The notes under the pieces: model-generated
Told to the model about the DNA's origin: nothing
Seen by the model: the letters and a program-made list of their open reading frames with translations, nothing else
Databases searched by the model: none
Source of the DNA: Notolepis coatsorum
Lineage: Eukaryota; Chordata; Actinopteri; Aulopiformes; Paralepididae
NCBI GenBank assembly: GCA_963971535.1
Contig: OZ020589.1
Location: 81,041,184-81,105,183 of the forward strand
Direction: 5' to 3'
Length of the DNA stretch: 64,000 nt
Translations under genes and position numbers: made by a program
In this document: positions 31,822 through 44,845 of the stretch, in pieces
How positions within the stretch are numbered: the stretch's first letter is position 1
How the letters are laid out: the number at the start of each line of letters is the position of its first letter

Positions 31822-33780
31822 GACTCACAGGAATTGTGTAAAGTTGCCCAAATAGTGAAAGGAATAGCAAGACATTAATTAACATTTAATAAAGATGATT
31901 TCTATCATAGCTATTTTATGACATAACTATTTCTTGACATTTTGACATTGGTAGTTAGTGCTGGGCTGGCAGCCAAGTACATGCTTGTCTTGAAATTTTA
32001 ACAGTACTTTAACAGTTAGAAGAAATATATCTGTTTATTTTAGATAGACACAATGATCGAAAAGGGTTAGGGTTATACAAACAGAGAAGTGTAGCCTCTA
32101 GTCCCAGCTCTGCTTGTGTATCTGTACCAGAGAGACGTTTCTTTAAAGAGAGTCAATTAAATGCGTCATGTGGGCTTAACAAGGAACCATAGGAGACACC
32201 AATGGGAGTTAGAGGTCTGGAGAGAATATGGCTCATTCTTCCTGTCCAATAGAAATCAAGGTAAATATTGGACCATTCTCTGACAAAAGTGTTCTTAACA
32301 TTCTGACACTGAATTTGATTTAAAAAATAATTCTGACATTGTACTGTATATCCAGAGAAAAACAATATTGTTTGAGAATTGTCCAGCTATCTCAGAGCTC
32401 GATAGTGGCGAAGAGTCTCGCCGACGTAGGAGAGAGAGAACTAGGACCATTTTCATCTCATTGGCACAATGTTATCATTTCCAAAATCTTTACAGTTCCC
32501 AAAAAATCCCCAAATTTAGGAATCAGTCTTATAAAAGTGGTGGGAGCTGTCTCCGTAGAAAGCCTTTAACCCTGATAATTAGTCCCTGTCAGGGTCCCCA
32601 CCAGTCCTCCCGCAAAACCTATTTTTTTATTATCACCCATTTGTTGCTGCTCATTCTGGGCACTTGGAGAAAATCATCATTAGCTTTAGTCGTATCTGCT
32701 CTGTATTTTACCCTGGCAATGAGCCTTGTCGCTGAGATTTAGCTGATAATGATTGGTCCTGTGGTGTTGGCTTAATGGCTTCTCTTTATCTTCAAAGGCT
32801 TTGACTCCTCATTGTTGTTGCTTAGCAGACAATTAGGGGGTAAAGTGCCTTATTGGGAGATTTTTTTTAATACACAGTCCTATAATCGAAAATAACAATG
32901 ACCAAAAAAGCCATGACATAAATTAAGAAACAGTGGAAGATACTTCCCATCTGAATCTAAATATATACAGTCCATTTGAGTATCTAATTTAGCATCACAG
33001 AACTGACAATCCAAGCTTCCTTGTTGAAGAAAGGTTCCTTCTGCAGAGCAGAGTCTTCTAATTGCTGTATTTTTACTCGTTCTGTTTCGCTTCTACAGAA
33101 ATAGCACGCAGGCTATGCAGTGGGTTTACTTAACAAATAACTTGTCATTTCTAATGAGCGGCCACACTGTGTACTAGAAATGTCTTGCGGGAAGCAAAGT
33201 TGCTTAACCAATTACAGACCTGTTTCATAATATGTTAACTCCTAATTAGCTACAGTGGGGAATTTAATTGGCATTGTATATATACTCGTCTGGAGCTTGT
33301 CACGTCTTAGCGGTTGCTAATTGACTTTGACAGCCTTGATCATGTAGATACCATCGCTCTTGTTTATAATAATAACAATTTAAAATAAAAAAATTAAAAG
33401 CATGGGGGGACTGCACTTCTTAATTCAGAAAATATCAGCATTCAAATCACGCACTGCTGTCTCCCTCCGAGTTTGCTGCTCGGTATAATATTCTAAAGGA
33501 CTTGATTCTATCTGGGCCAAATTGAGGCCATCCATATCTCTTGAAGTCTGCATCTCATTGCAAATTTTCATGAGCCAGCGTGGTAGTCTTTGATGTTCCA
33601 CAAAGTAGCGGGAGAGAGGGGGAAGAAGAGAGAGGAGAATGCATGGCTGTTTACAGAGAACTTCAGTGAACCTTGATGATACATCAATGACTACAGCAGT
33701 TTCCACAGCACTGATATATCCTTCAATACAGGTATGTGTTCCTGCTGCTGCTGTTAGTTAACTTAGTCTTCTTAGGCCAC
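31822..33780. other. TE-poor DNA without a recognised gene
   Basis: Mostly AT-rich sequence without obvious repeats. A 94-codon minus-strand frame with a GTG start (33425-33706) is discussed under findings. The stretch 32740-33400 is rich in TAATTA-type motifs and could include conserved regulatory DNA, but this cannot be shown from one genome. Confidence 0.3.
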
Positions 33781-34579
33781 ATCCACACTGTGTTAGGGTA
33801 GCTTCAGATCTTGAACCCAAGAGCAGAACACTAGAGGAGAGGATAATGAGGCGGTTTAGGATGTTTAATCACTAGGTACCATGCAGACAGGGTTTGAATG
33901 ACAGAATGTGCGACAGGTGAGAGCAGGGTCACTCCATATGATACCAAGATACGTCCAGGCTGGTGACATCCATGGGTGGGGGGTAGACCGGGGGTATGCC
34001 ATCCTACACACGGAGAGAGCAAGGTTAGAACAAGGTCGGTTCAGAGACAGTGGAGGCATACATCTTCGAGTCCTAGTACAACGGTAGGTGAAGCAACACT
34101 CGGACAAGGAGTGGCAGGAACGCAGGTCTCATATCCAGGTCTGGTGATGATCTGATGAGCCTCAGGTGTGTAGGTTGGTCCATGGAGACAGCGTATGGAA
34201 GAAGGGACAGGACGCTGCCCATATAAGGGCGTGGAGGCCTGCAGCCAGGCAGGTGAGAGAGAGGCTCTGGCTGAGGTTGTAACACACAGAGACGGAACCA
34301 ATCTTTTTCGTTTTCATTTCAAAAAAGTTTTCCGTAAACACAAAATTGTCTCAAGAAATATGTGCGTCCAAACGAAACCACTGAAAATGCTGTAACGCTG
34401 CCACAAACAACACTAAAAACAGAGAAGAAGAATGGAGCATGCGCAAACCTGTGCAATGAACAAACACACGAAGAAGAAGAAGAATGGCGGAAGATACAAA
34501 CAAACAATGCTAAATGCTTAGTTTGTTGTTTAATGTACAAAATAAACGTCTTTCAATAGCAACTTCGTTATTTTATTTT
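33781..34579. other. Probable old transposon DNA, unassigned
   Basis: The phrase TAGGCCACATCCACAC at 33776-33791 resembles a hAT-type end and is mirrored by GTGTGGACATGGCCTTA near 54139-54155. No transposase is visible. An A-rich stretch with AGAAGAAGAAGAATGG lies near 34467. Nothing else could be supported. Confidence 0.3.
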
Positions 34580-34584
34580 GAAAC

Positions 34585-34981
34585 TGTAACGTTCTGGGTA
34601 CTTCACCCTGTTCTCTGTAATTAGCACTGATTGACTGTCACCTGTGGTTTGTTGTCACTAATTACTGCGTGTGGTTTGCTGGGAGTTTGCCTTTATAGTA
34701 ATCCCTTGTTTCTCTGTCTGTTGTCGGATCTTCAACAGAACTACTGCGGGCAGTCGGCCACGGACAAGAAGTGGGACCTCTTGTCTTTGCTGTAATTATT
34801 TTGTTTATCTTTTCCTTCTTTACCCTCAGTTGTAGGCTGGCTACAAATTCGTTATCGTTACAGTATCTTGCTCTAGTGATTCTGATAATAAAAGAACACG
34901 TATGTTTGAGAAGAGCAACCACATCTCTGTCTCCTTATTACCTTCTAATATTGGACTCAACTCATACCTTGAATCGTAACA
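34585..34981 (+). mobile_element. Solo LTR, 397 bp (fossil)
   Basis: The sequence starts TGTAACG and ends CGTAACA, with the perfect 5-bp TSD GAAAC at 34580-34584 and 34982-34986. A polyadenylation signal (AATAAAAG, near 34886) lies within it. Probably Gypsy-type, left by recombination between two LTRs. Confidence 0.8.
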
Positions 34982-35129
34982 GAAACCCCCCGACCGGACG
35001 TATTATTGTTGTTATCGCTAGCAGAACAACTTGTTTCGTCCGGTTCTGTGCTTTTGAGCTAACGCTAGTTAAGCTAGCGAATATTTGTCCTCCTTTGACT
35101 TGTTGAAAATGTCTAGAATACAAATGTTG

Positions 35130-36250
35130 TATTTTATTTTTTTATTATTTTTTAAACAAACATATAAACAAACATGACAACACACGATAAGATATACAAG
35201 CATTAATTAACAGTGCATATCCAATGAAATCACCATTTAGTTAAATGTCTTATACAGGATATACCCCTAATATCTGCTATCTAGTACCCTACATACATAT
35301 GCTCTAGCTCGTACCCCCCCCCCTCCCGGACCCTCCATTGGATAATCCATCCATTATAACTTGTTCCTACCAGACACTACCTTTATATGCTAGCTTTTAT
35401 TCTCTCCACCACTTCTAACCACATTGTCATTTTGGATTCATTGAGACCCAAAATTCTTGCTGTAGATATTTCTTGATAAATCACATCAAGATATGTAAGA
35501 ATCCAGACCTTCCGGCAAATTTTTTCCGGTTGAAACCATTGTGATGCTATCAGCTTTTTAGCCACTTTGATACCAGAAAAAAACCAATCTCTTTAGCTGT
35601 GGATGTACTGCACACTCAAAGACATCATTCAGCAGTAATACAGAGGGGTGTACAGGTATATTCAGAGTTAAGAGATTTGATAATTGTTTGGTCACTTCTT
35701 TCCAGAATATCTTAACTGGTGGGCAGTCCCAGTACATGTGCATAAATGTCCCCTCGTCCCCATTTGTACATAAGGAGCATTTGGGGTCTTGTTTAAGACC
35801 CATTTTGTTCAGTCTTATAGGAGTTAAGTATGTCCTGTGAATATAGTTAAGATTGATTTGTTGATGGTTCGGGTTCCTTGATGCAAGTTGAATATTTGCC
35901 CAGGCTTCTTGCCAATCAAAATCTATCTCCAGGTCTGGTATATCCCTCCTCCAGACTGAGTCTAGATGGAGGGTTTCATATGAGGATGTTAGTAATTGAT
36001 GATAAAAATCTGAAACAAAACCTCTCGATGTCTCTCTTTCGTAGAAGAATTTGTGGTATCTGTGGTGTACAATTGGTATCCTTAATGGAACACCGTGAGC
36101 CTTCAAACATGCCAATAACTGTGTGTAAAAATGTGCCCCGACGCGACCAAACCCGATTTGATTCGGCCAGAGAGAAATGTCGCTAAGTGAAAACATTTCT
36201 TGCTGTTCAGAAAATCCAAAAAATCGAATACTTTTTTTTTTACATCTTTG
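35130..36250 (-). mobile_element. L1/Tx1-like LINE, 5'-truncated
   Basis: The minus strand encodes the C-terminal third of the L1/Tx1 ORF2 protein. It includes LNYIHRTYLTPIRLNKMGL and the C-terminal CCHC motif CSLCTNGDEGTFMHMYWDC, then a VKIFWKEVTKQLSNLL segment. Near 35562-35580 the frame shifts, after which AKKLIASQWFQPEKICRKVW continues. A T-rich 5' edge at about 36228-36240 and an A/T-rich 3' edge near 35130-35160 bound it. The reverse-transcriptase catalytic core and endonuclease are missing. Confidence 0.75.
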
Positions 36251-36259
36251 AACTGTCAT

Positions 36260-36872
36260 TAATGTGTTCCTTTATTTGCCCTTATTTGCAAACTTAAATA
36301 CAACTTGTAAATGAGGTAATTATTGTTGTATAGTTCGACAAGGATTTTCTCTCATAAGGTGGAAAAACTACAGCAGCGGGTTAATCGCTGGGTGCGGCCT
36401 GTCCGGGTATCAAGTACTGGGTACTTGATGAGGTGTTGAAACACACACAGACAGTCTTAGCTCTCCTCCAGAGAATAACAATGTTAATACACTATCTTAA
36501 TGTTATAAGTTATAAGCAACGTAACTTGTGACAAACGCAGTGTCTAAAAAAAAAAGATAAAAAAAGAGGCAGCTGCGCCGCCGTCATAAAACGCGTGTTT
36601 GAAACTTAATTAAACACCAATAAAACACAGTTAGAATTTTATGAGCGAACGAATTTCGTTAGAGTGCATTTATTGCAACCTAATGGCTAAAAAGTAAATT
36701 AATTTAATAAGGAAACGGAGTGATACAAATGCTTTTCATCGGAGCGAGAGGTTATTGTTGTTTTCAAGGGGGGCCCTGGTGTAAACTATTTTCTGCTGAA
36801 GACAAACGCGCGCTGGCATTCAGCACGGAATCTGTTAATACAGTTAAAAGTAAGTAAGTTGTTGTTGTTGTT
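36260..36872. other. Unassigned DNA ending in (GTT)n
   Basis: No coding signal. The stretch ends in a GTT microsatellite at about 36858-36877, where the Gypsy element inserted. The sequence resumes beyond it at 50510, so it is the upstream flank of the small gene at 50659. Confidence 0.4.
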
Positions 36873-36877
36873 GTTGT

Positions 36878-37089
36878 TGTAGATCATTGGCTGAACGATT
36901 ATCCAGTTTGACTTTTGGCTACTACGGGCCACCGTACCGCTAGTGCGACTGCGTACAAACTGCCTCGCTATTATGAACCGACTCTCACCGTCACGTCACA
37001 ACTAGATGTTTAATAAACCTACGGTTTGATATACCCAAGTGTCTTCATTGACTCACACGCAACTGAGGTACATATTAACACAGTTTACA
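36878..37089 (+). repeat. 5' LTR of the Gypsy element
   Basis: A 212-bp direct repeat of 50298-50509, TG...CA bounded, with an AATAAA signal near 37011. Confidence 0.9.
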
Positions 37090-37175
37090 TGGTGTCAGAA
37101 GACAGAACGGACTTTTCGCCCGTGAGTAACGTGTTTTTCCGTCATGTTTTTTTTACTAGCCTTTGATAGCCTAGC

Positions 37176-38506
37176 TGTTACAAAGGATCAGATTAAACCG
37201 AATATATATATTTATTGATTGATATATATTGCATAATATTTGTATATCGTCTGATATCCCTTGTATATTCCTTGTACATATACACGGAATATCCCTTTAG
37301 CCTAGTACAGACCATAATATTTCATTCTCCTATTGGACAGCGGTCCACAGGCGCCAAGGCCATGCCTCCAAAGTCAGGTTCAAAGTCACCGCCGGGGACA
37401 TGCCTGGACATGAATGGTATTGCGCAAGGATATGAGACAGGAATAAAGCTGGTACTAGTTTATTCATCTAAGCGTATAAATACGGCGCAGGTGAATACAG
37501 AAGTATGTTACCCAATAAGTTGAAGCCTCACCCACGATACTACGTGCGGTGAAGTATGGCCTGTTTGGCCCCAAATAGAGCATTGAGACCGCGTGCGAAT
37601 TAATAACTGAAGTGTCAGAGTTTGGCGCTATACCGTCGAGTGCGACATATTCTATTAAGTCAGTAATAGTCTAATTTGTGTATAGTGTATCGTGCGGCTA
37701 AAGTTCTACAGTGACCAGCATCACCAACGTTTTCCTCGTATCAGCTAGAGTGCTTATCCAGGCTGGGCTGCTTTCATGGCGCTTTCACCCGAGGAGCCCT
37801 AGACGAGGACCGTGTGGACATGTACACTGGATTATCTACCCGACGACTGCATAGCCCTTTACGGCTGGATTATATTTGCTTTTGGTCCTGTGATTAATGG
37901 AGCGGAGAATCGCCGACGCCCACACGTGTGTGGGATTTACCCTGTGAGGAGCCACGTCGAGTCTGCCCCTCAGAAGCCTGAGGCAGGCTAGCTTTCTTCC
38001 CTGTGGAGCTACAGGCTACGGAGAACAGCTGTATTCGTCTGTGGATCAAGATCTTATTGCACCGTCTCCCGTACTCGGAGTCTCCTTATCATCGTTGACC
38101 CAGACTCTATTACCGACAGATCCTACCCTTGCTGGCTTACAACCGGGGGGACCCTTCCAGTATCTCCCGCTATATTACTAGTGTACCATAGATATAATTC
38201 CCTAAGATTCAGGTTGTATAATTACCTCCTGCGTAACCAGAGAATGGACATTCGTTATTGATTTGCCTACGCACATTCCTTTGCCTTATAAGCGCATTCA
38301 AAGTGAAATAGAGAAGTATATTATGTACCTTTTGCTGCAATAAATACTTAATTACAACTTTGTGAAGAACCGATTTCATTGTGGGAAGTGTTCATCATTA
38401 TATATATCATGTACTGTATGGCCAGTAATTAAAGTGCATAAGACGGTAGTGGTTTAATGATACCATACTTATCAATACAGTCAGGGAATTGTACCCCTCA
38501 GTTACA
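37176..38506 (+). repeat. 5' LTR of the BEL/Pao element
   Basis: A 1331-bp direct repeat of 44846-46177, starting TGTTACAAAGG. The short open frame inside both LTRs (about 37215-37520 and 44885-45190) is part of the repeat and not a gene. Confidence 0.92.
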
Positions 38507-38574
38507 ATTGGTCCTTCGAGCCGGAGGGTAACTAGTGTAATATTAATATAGTGGTATTAATATTGACATGGCCA

Positions 38575-41300
38575 ATGATGAACACTCCACAAAACGGTAC
38601 TCCTAAAATAGATCGCCCGCAGACACCTCAGTACTTAGAGGATTACGTTGCCAATATACTACCTAGCTTTCTACAGACGGTAAACGCGGAAAAAGTAGAT
38701 AGTAAAATTATGTCCGACCCTATCGACCAGGCTACCCCGCCAATAGAGGCCCTAGTGGGTTCTAACGTAACTGACCAAGCTCACGGTGGAGACCAGGAGG
38801 GACCCGACATGACTTTACCCCCCGCCAAGACCGAAGAAGTAGTCCCCGGAGAGCTCCAGGATAAAGACAGCCCTCCAGGGATGGAACTCGACCCAATACA
38901 AGAGGAGGCGAGCACCCCGGAGATGGATCTCCTCGACTCGCCACAGGAGAACGGATCTCCAACGAGTACTACCAGGAGCGGATCACCTCAACCAGCGTCT
39001 TCCCCCAGCGAGGCGGACAAGATGCTGGCACAGGCCTTCCTCGCCAGCCTGGCAGCCTCAACAGAGCGCGATCGACTCCAAGCACAGACGCTTAGTGAGC
39101 GCGAACATTCTTCCATGGAAAGAGAACGCCTTCAAGCGCAGCAACGGAGCGACGAAGATCGTATACGTCTAGAGATTAGACGCCTTCAGACGGAAGAGAA
39201 TATGGGAAGAGACCGGGCCGAAGCCCAGCGCGCCGCCGCCGAAGCCCAGCGCGCCGCTGCCGGTGCCCAAAGAGAAGCAGAGCGCGACCTCGCTTTCACC
39301 AAGCGTGAAGCCGAGCGCGACCGATTACAAGCGCAGATAATGGAGCAGCTGATTACCAGGGCAACACCCCCTCCCTCCGCACGGGGCTCCAGGGCCTCGT
39401 CAAGACAAGGGTCAGGGGCACCCTCCCCTACCCGATCAAGCGACCCTGAGCCCGACCACCAGAGAGAGCCTATACCCCCCTCCGAACCCCTTCCCCGACC
39501 GGTCCAAGTGAGACCCAGCTACAAGGAAGAAACGGTCTACACTGCGGAGAGGCTAAATAGACGACTACAGGATCTAGATGACCTGCCAGAAGAAGAAGAG
39601 GGAGAGGAGGAGAGTCAAGCCCAACAGCAGCACAGTACTCCACAGGACCAGGAGGTACAGTACAGCCCAGGCTTTACCCCCGCGGCTCTGCGCTACAGAC
39701 CCCCGACTCAATTCACGGGTGAGCTTGACGCACGACCAGCCCCGAGGAACAGCACCTGGATACGCGGGCCATGGTATCCAGCAGGTACCAGCCCACCAAG
39801 AGGCGTAAGAGGAGACTCGCCTAGGAGGCCTCTCTTCCAACGCTCACCGATGTGCCAGCCATCCATGGCATCATACATTGGCACACCGACGTTCCCGGAC
39901 TTCACACACGAGAACAGAGCACAGTACACAGAGCTACGAATGTGCTTAGAGACAATGATGTCCGATGTAGCTGATGAACCGTACAAATATGCTATCCTGC
40001 TGAAGCACCTCAAGGTGCCCCGAGCGCACAATATAGCGCTGGCCTATGCCACCTCTACTACCCCATACACCGCGGCTCTAGCAGCACTCTACCAAAGATA
40101 TGGACGCATATGGGACTACGTAATACAAGAGATAAGGCATATTGACCGCCTACCCCCAGCCACAGACAATCGCTCACTAGATGACCTGTCTATCAAGGTA
40201 CAATCCCTGGTAGGGATGCTGGGGGCGCAAAGAGAAAAGGGTATGCACGAACTGTACGCAAACTCTAATGTCGAGAGGATTTTAGAGAAGCTTCCGCCCG
40301 CCCGACAAGAGCGCTTCAGGCGGCAAAGAGACCACCGCGAGCCATCCCTCCTAGACCTAGCCGACTTCCTGGCGAGAGAAGTCAACAGCCTACGGTTGGA
40401 TACGTTCATGCGGAGCACACCAAGCTCCAGAGAGGGACCTAGGAGAGCAAACGATGGCCGCAGATTGGTGACCGTCATGCACCAATCAGAATCAGTACCG
40501 AGCAGCAAGAACCACAGTACCCCCTCGATGAAAGAGAAGTGGAAGATGGTGTGCCCGTACTGCGAAAATGAACACTGGCTGTCACAATGTGACACGTTCA
40601 AGAAGATGACCGCCGACGAGGTGAGTCAATGGATAAAGTCCAACCGACGCTGTTACCGATGTGCGCGCAGTCACATGGCAGCCGATTGCCACTTAAAGAA
40701 GAGGTGTAGTCGGTGTGACGGAGCCCACTTAGACGTCCTACACGACAGTAACAGAAGAAAGCCTGCACCCTCAAGCAGCACAAAGGCAAGTGTTATGTAC
40801 ATTGACCCCGCCAGCAGCGGGGGCGCCCGGGTGCTCTTAAAGGTGGTCCGCGTAACATTGAGTTACCAAGACAAGGTCATGGACACTTACGCCATCCTTG
40901 ACGACGGGTCAGAGAAGACCCTTCTCCTTGCGTCCGCTGCGGCCCAGCTGGGGCTGCGGGGGAGCGAAAACCAGATGACGATTCGGACAATAAGAAGAGA
41001 TCTAAAGACGATAAAGGGCGAGAATGTCTCCTTCACTATCGCAGCAAGCGGGCAGCCAGAGAGACGGTATAGGATTACTAACGCCTTCACCAGCCAAGAA
41101 ATAGGCCTGTCGCAGTACACCTACCCCATCGCCAAGCTGATGGATAAATATGTGCACCTGCGTCAACTACCTATACCGCTCATAGACGGTGCCACCCCGA
41201 CCCTGCTGATAGGCTCCGACCATGCAGACCTCATCGTCCGGATTGACCGGGTCCACACAGGGCCCAGAGGCTGTCCTGCAGCAGTCGAGACCCGCCTAGG
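38575..41300 (+). mobile_element. BEL Gag and protease region (fossil)
   Basis: The region starts at the tandem ATGs near 38575. In order it holds an acidic/proline-rich N-terminal part, a long Arg/Glu/Gln-rich coiled-coil stretch (about 39.0-39.35 kb), the Pao Gag domain (about 39.9-40.4 kb, with GTPTFPDFTHENRAQYTELR), and zinc-knuckle-like cysteine clusters (CPYCENEHWLSQC and CYRCARSHMAADC, about 40.55-40.75 kb). The A17-type aspartic protease follows (TYAILDDGSEKTLLL, about 40.85-41.3 kb). These would form the particle core and process the polyprotein. Confidence 0.85.
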
Positions 41301-41599
41301 ATGAACACTACAAGGCCCCCTCGCTAGGTCCCTTAACCGAACAGCAGCCACTAGCTGCCTCCACTCCAGAGTGACAGAAGAAGACACCACCCTCCTACAG
41401 CATGTCGAGAGGCTATGGACACTAGAGACAATGCCCTTTAAGAACGAAAAGAAAGACATTCGTTCCAAGGAAGACATTTACGCTATAGCCCTCCTCGAGC
41501 AGGGGACAAAGAGAGTCAAAGTCAACGGAGTGATGAGATACGCAACTCCACTCCTGAGGCGAGAGGGTATGCCTACCTTCCACGCCCCAAAAGAAGCGA

Positions 41600-42350
41600 C
41601 GGAGCGGTATCTATTGAACACAGAGCGGCGCCTAGCCAGAGACCCCGCTCAAGAGACTGTGTACCGCGCTGAGATTAACAAGCTAATCACAGCGGGACAC
41701 ATAAAGAAAATTGACATTAAAGAGGCCGATCAGACGACCGAATCATGGTACGTGCCGCACCACAAAGTCCACCACAACGGCAAGGATCGTATTGTGTTCA
41801 ACTGCAGCTACCAGATCGGATCACAAAATCTGAATAAAGAGCTCTTGCCCGGCCCAACACTAGGCCCCTCTCTACTAGGCGTGTTACTACGTTTCCGCCA
41901 AGACAAGGTGGCCATCAGCGGCGACATCAAAGGGATGTTCCTGCAGGTGAGACTAGTGGAGGAGGACAAGCCCCTGCTGCGGTTCCTATGGAGAGAGAGG
42001 ATCGGGGACGAGCAACCAGCCATCTATCAATGGGAAGTCCTCCCTTTCGGAACCACATGCAGCCCATGCTGTGCTACGTTTGCACTGCAAAAACACGTCG
42101 CAGAGGACCCAGCAGCTGATGAAGAGGTCCGACAAAGTGTAGGAAATAGTTTCTACTTGGACAACTGTCTGCAAAGCGTCTCGACGCCAGAAGAAGCCGA
42201 GGCCCTTCTACTCAAGCTCCGCGCCTCCCTGATCAAAGGCGGCTTTGATCTCAGGCAGTGGGCCAGCAGCGACCCGCAAGTATTGCGCAGCCTCTCCCCC
42301 GAGGACAAGGCAGCAAGCAGCGAGACCTGGATGGCGACCATCCCAGGAGA
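41600..42350 (+). mobile_element. BEL reverse-transcriptase region (fossil)
   Basis: Contains RIVFNCSYQIGSQNLNKELL, ISGDIKGMFLQVRL and LPFGTTCSPCCATFAL, the BEL/Pao reverse-transcriptase hallmark blocks, and NSFYLDNCLQSV in place of the YxDD active-site block. It lies between the protease and the RNase H part in the usual order. Confidence 0.85.
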
Positions 42351-42399
42351 AGCCCAATAAATGACATTAGGACTAGTCTGGCGCTTCAAAACAGACTCG

Positions 42400-44750
42400 C
42401 TCCATTATAAACACACACCCCTGACCAAGGAGCAGGGAAGGTCGACTGCACTACCGACCACCAGACGGAGTGTATACAGAACACTCGCCAGACAATATGA
42501 CCCGTTGGGATGTATTCTACCTTACACCACCAGGGCAAAGATGATTGTAAGAGCGTTATGGGACAAGGACCAGGGCTGGGACGACCCCATACCCGAGCAC
42601 CTTGCATCCACATGGAGAGAGTGGGAGACAGAACTCAGCTCACTCCCAGGTGTCAACATACGCCGCAGCTACTTCCCACCCACAGTGAGGCCGGAGACGT
42701 GCCAGATGGACCTGCACGTCTTCAGCGACGCCTCCGAAGTAGCCTACGGTTCGGTGGCCTACTTGCGTGCCCGAGAGGAGGGAGGAGAAATACATACTGC
42801 CTTCATCCTGGCTCGCTCAAGAGTAGCCCCACGCAAGCAACAATCTATCCCGCGTCTAGAGCTCTGCGCAGCCCTAGCAGGAGCGCAACTCGCTACGTTG
42901 ATCCAACGTGAACTCACCATCCCGGTGCAAAGAACAATCTTGTGGTCAGACTCCACGACAGTACTCACATGGATCCAGTCTGATTCGTGCAGATACAAGG
43001 TCTTCGTGGGAGTCAGAGTCACAGAGATTCAAGATTTAACAGAAGTAGCAAGCTGGAGGTATGTGGACACAAAACTCAACCCAGCTGACGTCATCACCCG
43101 GGGAATGTCCCTGGATGACCTCACCCGTCACAACCTATACAGTGACGGGCCAGAGTTCCTCAAGCTCCCGGAAGAAGAGTGGCCTACACCCACCCCACGG
43201 GCAGCGAGTAAAGAGGAGGCCGAGAACAAGAAATCTATGTTCTGTGGATTGACCACACTCGTCTCCACAGACCCCGACATAGACGATTGCCTCACCCTAG
43301 AGAGTGTGCAGCTAAAGACATTCCTGTGGCACCACCCAGAGGTTCAGCTCACTACTGACATTACTGCAGCTGACTACGAAGAAGCAGAACTTCTTCTCCT
43401 ACAACGAGCCCAGAGAGACTCGTTTCCCGATGAGCTAGACTGTCTACAGGGAGCCAAGCCCGTCCCATCAGACAGCAGATTGCTCCACCTAGCCCCCGAG
43501 AGCGACGCCCATGGTCTCATCAGAGTGGGTGGTCGTCTGCGGAGAGCTCCAGACTTACCGGATGACGTCAAGTACCCGATAGTCTTAAACAGTCGACACA
43601 AGGTCACAGAGCTGATCATAAAGAAATACGACGAGGATGTGCATCACGCCGGGGCAGAGAGAGTCTTCGCGGAGATCAGACGTCGTTATTGGATACTGCA
43701 AGGGAGAGAAGCAGTGCGGCGCTTCCAGCGGACCTGTTTAGACTGTCGTAAATGGCGAGCGCAGCCCAGTATACCCCGGATGGCTGACCTACCTCCCTGT
43801 CGCCTCCGACTCGGCGACAAGCCTTTTCACTCCACCGGTATGGACTGTTTCGGCCCGCTGTATGTAAAGAAAGGAAGAGGAACCGAGAAGCGGTGGGGTA
43901 TTGTATTCAAATGCATGACCACCCGAGCGATGCATATAGAACTCCTTCCAACCATGAGCACAGACTCATTCCTTATGGCCTTCCGAAGATTCACATTGCG
44001 GAAAGGCAAACCGTCTATATTATTGTCTGATCACGGGACAAACTTCAAAGGCGGAGAAAGAGAGCTGAGAGAGAGCTTCCAAGCTATGGGCCCAGAACTT
44101 AAGACCCACCTCGCTCCATCCCAGATTGACTTCCAGTTTAATCCCCCGAATGCACCTCACTTCTGTGGAACTTGGGAACAAGAAGTACGTTCAATAAAGA
44201 CAGCCCTGTACGCCGTGCTTGGGACCCAGACCGTGGCGGAAGAAGTCCTAATGACAGTCCTCACGGAGATCGAGGGAGTATTGAACTCAAAGCCCCTCGG
44301 TTACGTCTCAAGTGATGTAGCAGATGTCGACCCAGTCACCCCCAACACACTCTTGATGGGGCGGCTGGACCCCGCGCTACCACAGACAATGTACAGGCCT
44401 GAAGAAGCGAACGGCCGAAGAATGTGGAGGTACAGTCAAGTATTGGCTGACAAGTTTTGGAACAGCTTCCTACTCCACTATCTACCGTCTCTACAGACCC
44501 GCCAGAAATGGGTGAAAGAGAGAGACAATTTGACAGAAGGAACAGTCGTCATGATTATCGACCAGTCACTACCCCGAGCTATGTGGCCGGCTGGCCGCGT
44601 AAGCAAAGTGATCACCGGTGCCGACGGAAAGGTCCGAGCAGCCGAAGTGCTTGTCCAAGGGCGGATCTACACCCGACCCGTGGCGAGGCTAATAGAGTTG
44701 CCAAGGCTCCCCGAGACTATTGATGACGACCATGACCCCATGACTTTGTG
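42400..44750 (+). mobile_element. BEL RNase H, integrase and Pao C-terminal region (fossil)
   Basis: The RNase H-like part carries HVFSDASEVAYGSVAYLR and ILWSDSTTVLTWIQ (about 42.7-43.1 kb). The integrase starts with a zinc-binding HHAGAERVFAEIRRRYW and CLDCRKWRAQP, then the catalytic core with GMDCFGPLYVK and LLSDHGTNFKGGEREL (about 43.6-44.2 kb). The BEL C-terminal domain (DUF5641-like, LTEGTVVMIIDQSLPRAMWP) ends the region. It would copy the RNA and insert the DNA. Confidence 0.88.
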
Positions 44751-44845
44751 AACTGCCCTACCCCTCACAACAGACATTGAGTAGTGGACAGTGCGGTTAA
44801 TCTGTCTCTGCTTAGCTAATTAGGTGGGACTAATTAGGAGGCGGC

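Noticed and set aside
37215-37523. 102-codon frame, also at 44885-45193
   Set aside because: It lies wholly inside both BEL LTRs and has no known domain; it is a chance frame in a repeated sequence.
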